Assembly: GCF_000280905.1 (NCBI RefSeq)
Contig: NZ_ALAP01000020.1
Location: 62,001-126,000, forward strand
Reading direction: 5' to 3'
Source of the DNA: Streptomyces sp. AA1529
GTDB taxonomy: Bacteria > Actinomycetota > Actinomycetes > Streptomycetales > Streptomycetaceae
Length of the DNA stretch: 64,000 nt
Shown: piece by piece, positions 62,395-64,000 of the stretch
Numbering within the stretch: position 1 is the stretch's first letter
Layout of the letters: every line of letters starts with the position of its first letter
The notes under the pieces: model-generated
Told to the model about the DNA's origin: nothing
What the model saw: only the letters and a program-made list of their open reading frames with translations
The model's database searches: none
Position numbers and translations under genes: made by a program

Positions 62395-63510
62395 ATGAGA
62401 GTCGGAGCGGCATGTGACATCGCTCGCGCCCCCCGCAGGGGTGTTACGCAGCGTACTGACACGACGGCGGTACGGAAGGATCTGCGGACCGCCGACGGGG
62501 TCCGGATCGAGGCCCGGTACGAGCCGTACGCGGGCCCGGCCACCGGCTCCGGAACCGCCGGGGACCCGGGCGCGATCGTGCTGGCGCACGGCTTCACCGG
62601 CGCCCTGGACCGGCCGGCGGTGCGCCGCGCGGCGACCGCGTTCACCGCGCACGCGGCCGTGGTGACCTTCTCCTTCCGGGGACACGGCCGGTCGGGCGGG
62701 CGCTCGACCGTGGGGGACCGGGAAGTGCTCGACCTGGCCGCCGCGGTGGCGTGGGCACGCGCGCAGGGGCACCGCACGGTGGCGACCGTCGGCTTCTCGA
62801 TGGGCGGCTCGGTCGTCCTGCGGCACGCGGCCCTGTACCGCGGGGAGTACGACCACGGTCACGCAGAGTCAATTTTCGATTCTGTGGTGCACAGGGGGCG
62901 CACAGACGGGCGCACAGCTGAGCCGGCCGGCCCACAGGGTGCCGTCGGCGCCGCGGCAGCCGCCCCCGCTCCCGTTCCCGCCACCGCGGACGCCACCGCC
63001 CACGCCGACGCCGTGGTGGCCGTCAGCGCGCCCGCCCGCTGGTACTACCGGGGTACGGCACCGATGCGGCGGCTGCACTGGGCGATCCAGCACCCGCTCG
63101 GCCGGCTCGTCTCCCGCTACGGGCTGCGCACTCGCGTCCACCACCGGGACTGGGACCCCGTTCCGCTCCCGCCCGTCGCCGCCGTCCCGCGGATCGCCCC
63201 GGTCCCGCTGCTGGTCGTGCACGGCGACCAGGACCCGTACTTCCCCGTCGACCACCCGCTCTCGCTCGCCGAGGCGGCGGACCCGGAAGCCTGCGAACTG
63301 TGGCTGCGGCCCGGTTTCGGACACGCCGAGAACGCCGCGGACGCCGCGCTGTTGGACCGGATCGGCAGTTGGGCGGCCACCCGGCTACAAGCACCCGCCG
63401 CGAGGCCGCATCATGGGAGCCGCGACCCACACGCCCCGCGGGCCGCCGGAAGCACGCCGGGACACGCCCCGGGACCGGCACCGGACGCCACCGAGGGCAC
63501 GGACGGCTGA
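62395..63510 (+). CDS. Alpha/beta hydrolase with an unusual insertion
   Basis: This 371-residue hydrolase (from ATG 62395) has the oxyanion segment [26 protein letters not shown], the nucleophile motif [10 protein letters not shown], a DQDP Asp site and a GFGHAEN His site. The family order of strands is interrupted by a segment of about 55 residues ([12 protein letters not shown] to [11 protein letters not shown]) right after the nucleophile helix. It is partly encoded by locally AT-rich DNA (62870-62892). The tail (about 325-371) is disordered. It lies upstream of the MoaD-like gene. Confidence 0.8.
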   Translation: MRVGAACDIARAPRRGVTQRTDTTAVRKDLRTADGVRIEARYEPYAGPATGSGTAGDPGAIVLAHGFTGALDRPAVRRAATAFTAHAAVVTFSFRGHGRSGGRSTVGDREVLDLAAAVAWARAQGHRTVATVGFSMGGSVVLRHAALYRGEYDHGHAESIFDSVVHRGRTDGRTAEPAGPQGAVGAAAAAPAPVPATADATAHADAVVAVSAPARWYYRGTAPMRRLHWAIQHPLGRLVSRYGLRTRVHHRDWDPVPLPPVAAVPRIAPVPLLVVHGDQDPYFPVDHPLSLAEAADPEACELWLRPGFGHAENAADAALLDRIGSWAATRLQAPAARPHHGSRDPHAPRAAGSTPGHAPGPAPDATEGTDG

Positions 63511-63524
63511 GAGGGACCCCAACC

Positions 63525-63791
63525 ATGGCCAGCGGCACGATCCGCTACTGGGCGGCGGCGAAGGCCGCGGCAGGCACCGCCGAGGAACCGTACGAGGCCG
63601 GCACCCTCGCGGACGCGCTCCGCGGCGCCCGCGAGACGCACGCCGGGCGGCCCGAGTTCGCCCGCGTCCTGCTGCGCTGCTCCTTCCTGGTCGACGGCGA
63701 CCCGGTCGGCACCCGCACCCATGACGCCGTCCACCTCAGCGAAGGCGGCACCGTCGAGGTCCTCCCCCCGTTCGCGGGAGGCGCCCGATGA
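63525..63791 (+). CDS. MoaD/ThiS-family sulfur-carrier protein
   Basis: This 88-residue ubiquitin-like protein carries sulfur as a C-terminal thiocarboxylate after activation by an E1-like enzyme. The sequence IRYWAAAKAAAGTAEEPYEA and the end VEVLPPFAGGAR match the family, but the usual terminal Gly-Gly is followed by Ala-Arg. The stop overlaps the next start (ATGA). AGGGAC precedes the ATG. Which pathway it serves (molybdopterin, cysteine, thiamine or other) cannot be told from this window. Confidence 0.88.
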   Translation: MASGTIRYWAAAKAAAGTAEEPYEAGTLADALRGARETHAGRPEFARVLLRCSFLVDGDPVGTRTHDAVHLSEGGTVEVLPPFAGGAR

Positions 63792-64000
63792 GCGACGGCC
63801 GCCCCGAGGAGCCCTACGGCGGTACGTACGACGCGTACGGGCGGCCCGTGCCGCCCGATCCGTCCCACCCGCTGCCCCCGCACACGCCCCGGCCGGACGC
63901 CGCATCGCCGCACGCCGCCGGACCCGGGTACGGCGGGCCCGCACCGTACGCCCAGGACCCGTACGCCGGGGACGCGTACGGGACGGGGTCGTACGGGACC
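63788..64000 (+). CDS. Pro/Gly/Tyr-rich protein, N-terminal 71 residues (partial)
   Basis: The ATG overlaps the MoaD-like stop (ATGA). The visible part is a disordered run with repeated DAYG, PYAG and GPGYGG motifs. No domain is reached before the window ends. Such tails usually precede a membrane or secreted domain in Streptomyces. The function is unknown. Confidence 0.6.
   Translation, partial: MSDGRPEEPYGGTYDAYGRPVPPDPSHPLPPHTPRPDAASPHAAGPGYGGPAPYAQDPYAGDAYGTGSYGT

Overview
The window is high-GC actinobacterial DNA. Gene content and order (msiK, rlmB, cysS, ispF-ispD, carD, phoP-phoR/phoU, gpmA, mshA, ppk, mshD, htrA, glnR) match the core chromosome of Streptomyces or a close relative. 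Frequent GTG starts, ATGA/GTGA overlaps and long GC-rich hairpin terminators fit this. The genus call rests on recognising these families and their order, not on any database search.

Layout. Positions 1-231 hold the 3' end of an IS481-type insertion sequence. About 232-8928 is most of an actinomycete integrative and conjugative element (AICE): accessory genes and a NUDIX hydrolase, a KorSA-like GntR repressor, an FtsK/TraB-type DNA translocase, small Spd/transfer proteins, a RepSA-type initiator, an excisionase and a tyrosine integrase next to tRNA-Thr(TGT). Its left end lies outside the window or was lost at the IS. From 9169 to about 34900 the DNA is core-like: the MsiK sugar ATPase, a nucleotidyltransferase, a DoxX protein, RlmB, CysS, an F420/PPOX-type protein, IspF/IspD, CarD, a lipoprotein, the phosphate regulators PhoP/PhoR/PhoU with a PHO box, an orphan DesK-type kinase, a cupin, phosphoglycerate mutase, two MFS transporters, a GAF/PucR regulator and 3-hydroxybutyrate dehydrogenase.

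About 35100-42300 looks accessory. It contains a GntR regulator diverging from a tightly coupled six-gene operon that ends in a PCMT-like methyltransferase, an XRE/SDR pair, a secreted protein and small membrane or stress proteins. From 42336 core genes resume: YbjN, MshA, a methyltransferase, a PadR-ABC-FtsX operon, a CHAD protein beside polyphosphate kinase, a PucR-like regulator, MshD, an envelope-stress two-component system with an HtrA protease, a LacI regulator, GlnR, an alpha/beta hydrolase and a MoaD-like protein. The last gene runs off the end.

Themes. Phosphate (PhoRP, PhoU, Ppk, CHAD) and nitrogen (GlnR) control, mycothiol synthesis (MshA, MshD) and the MEP isoprenoid step (IspD, IspF) all occur in this window. 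The least explained locus is the 35.1-38.4 kb GntR/methyltransferase cassette. It has its own candidate operators, a degenerate RsbW-like protein, a small CxxC/CxxH protein, a one-helix membrane peptide and a 63-residue orphan peptide.
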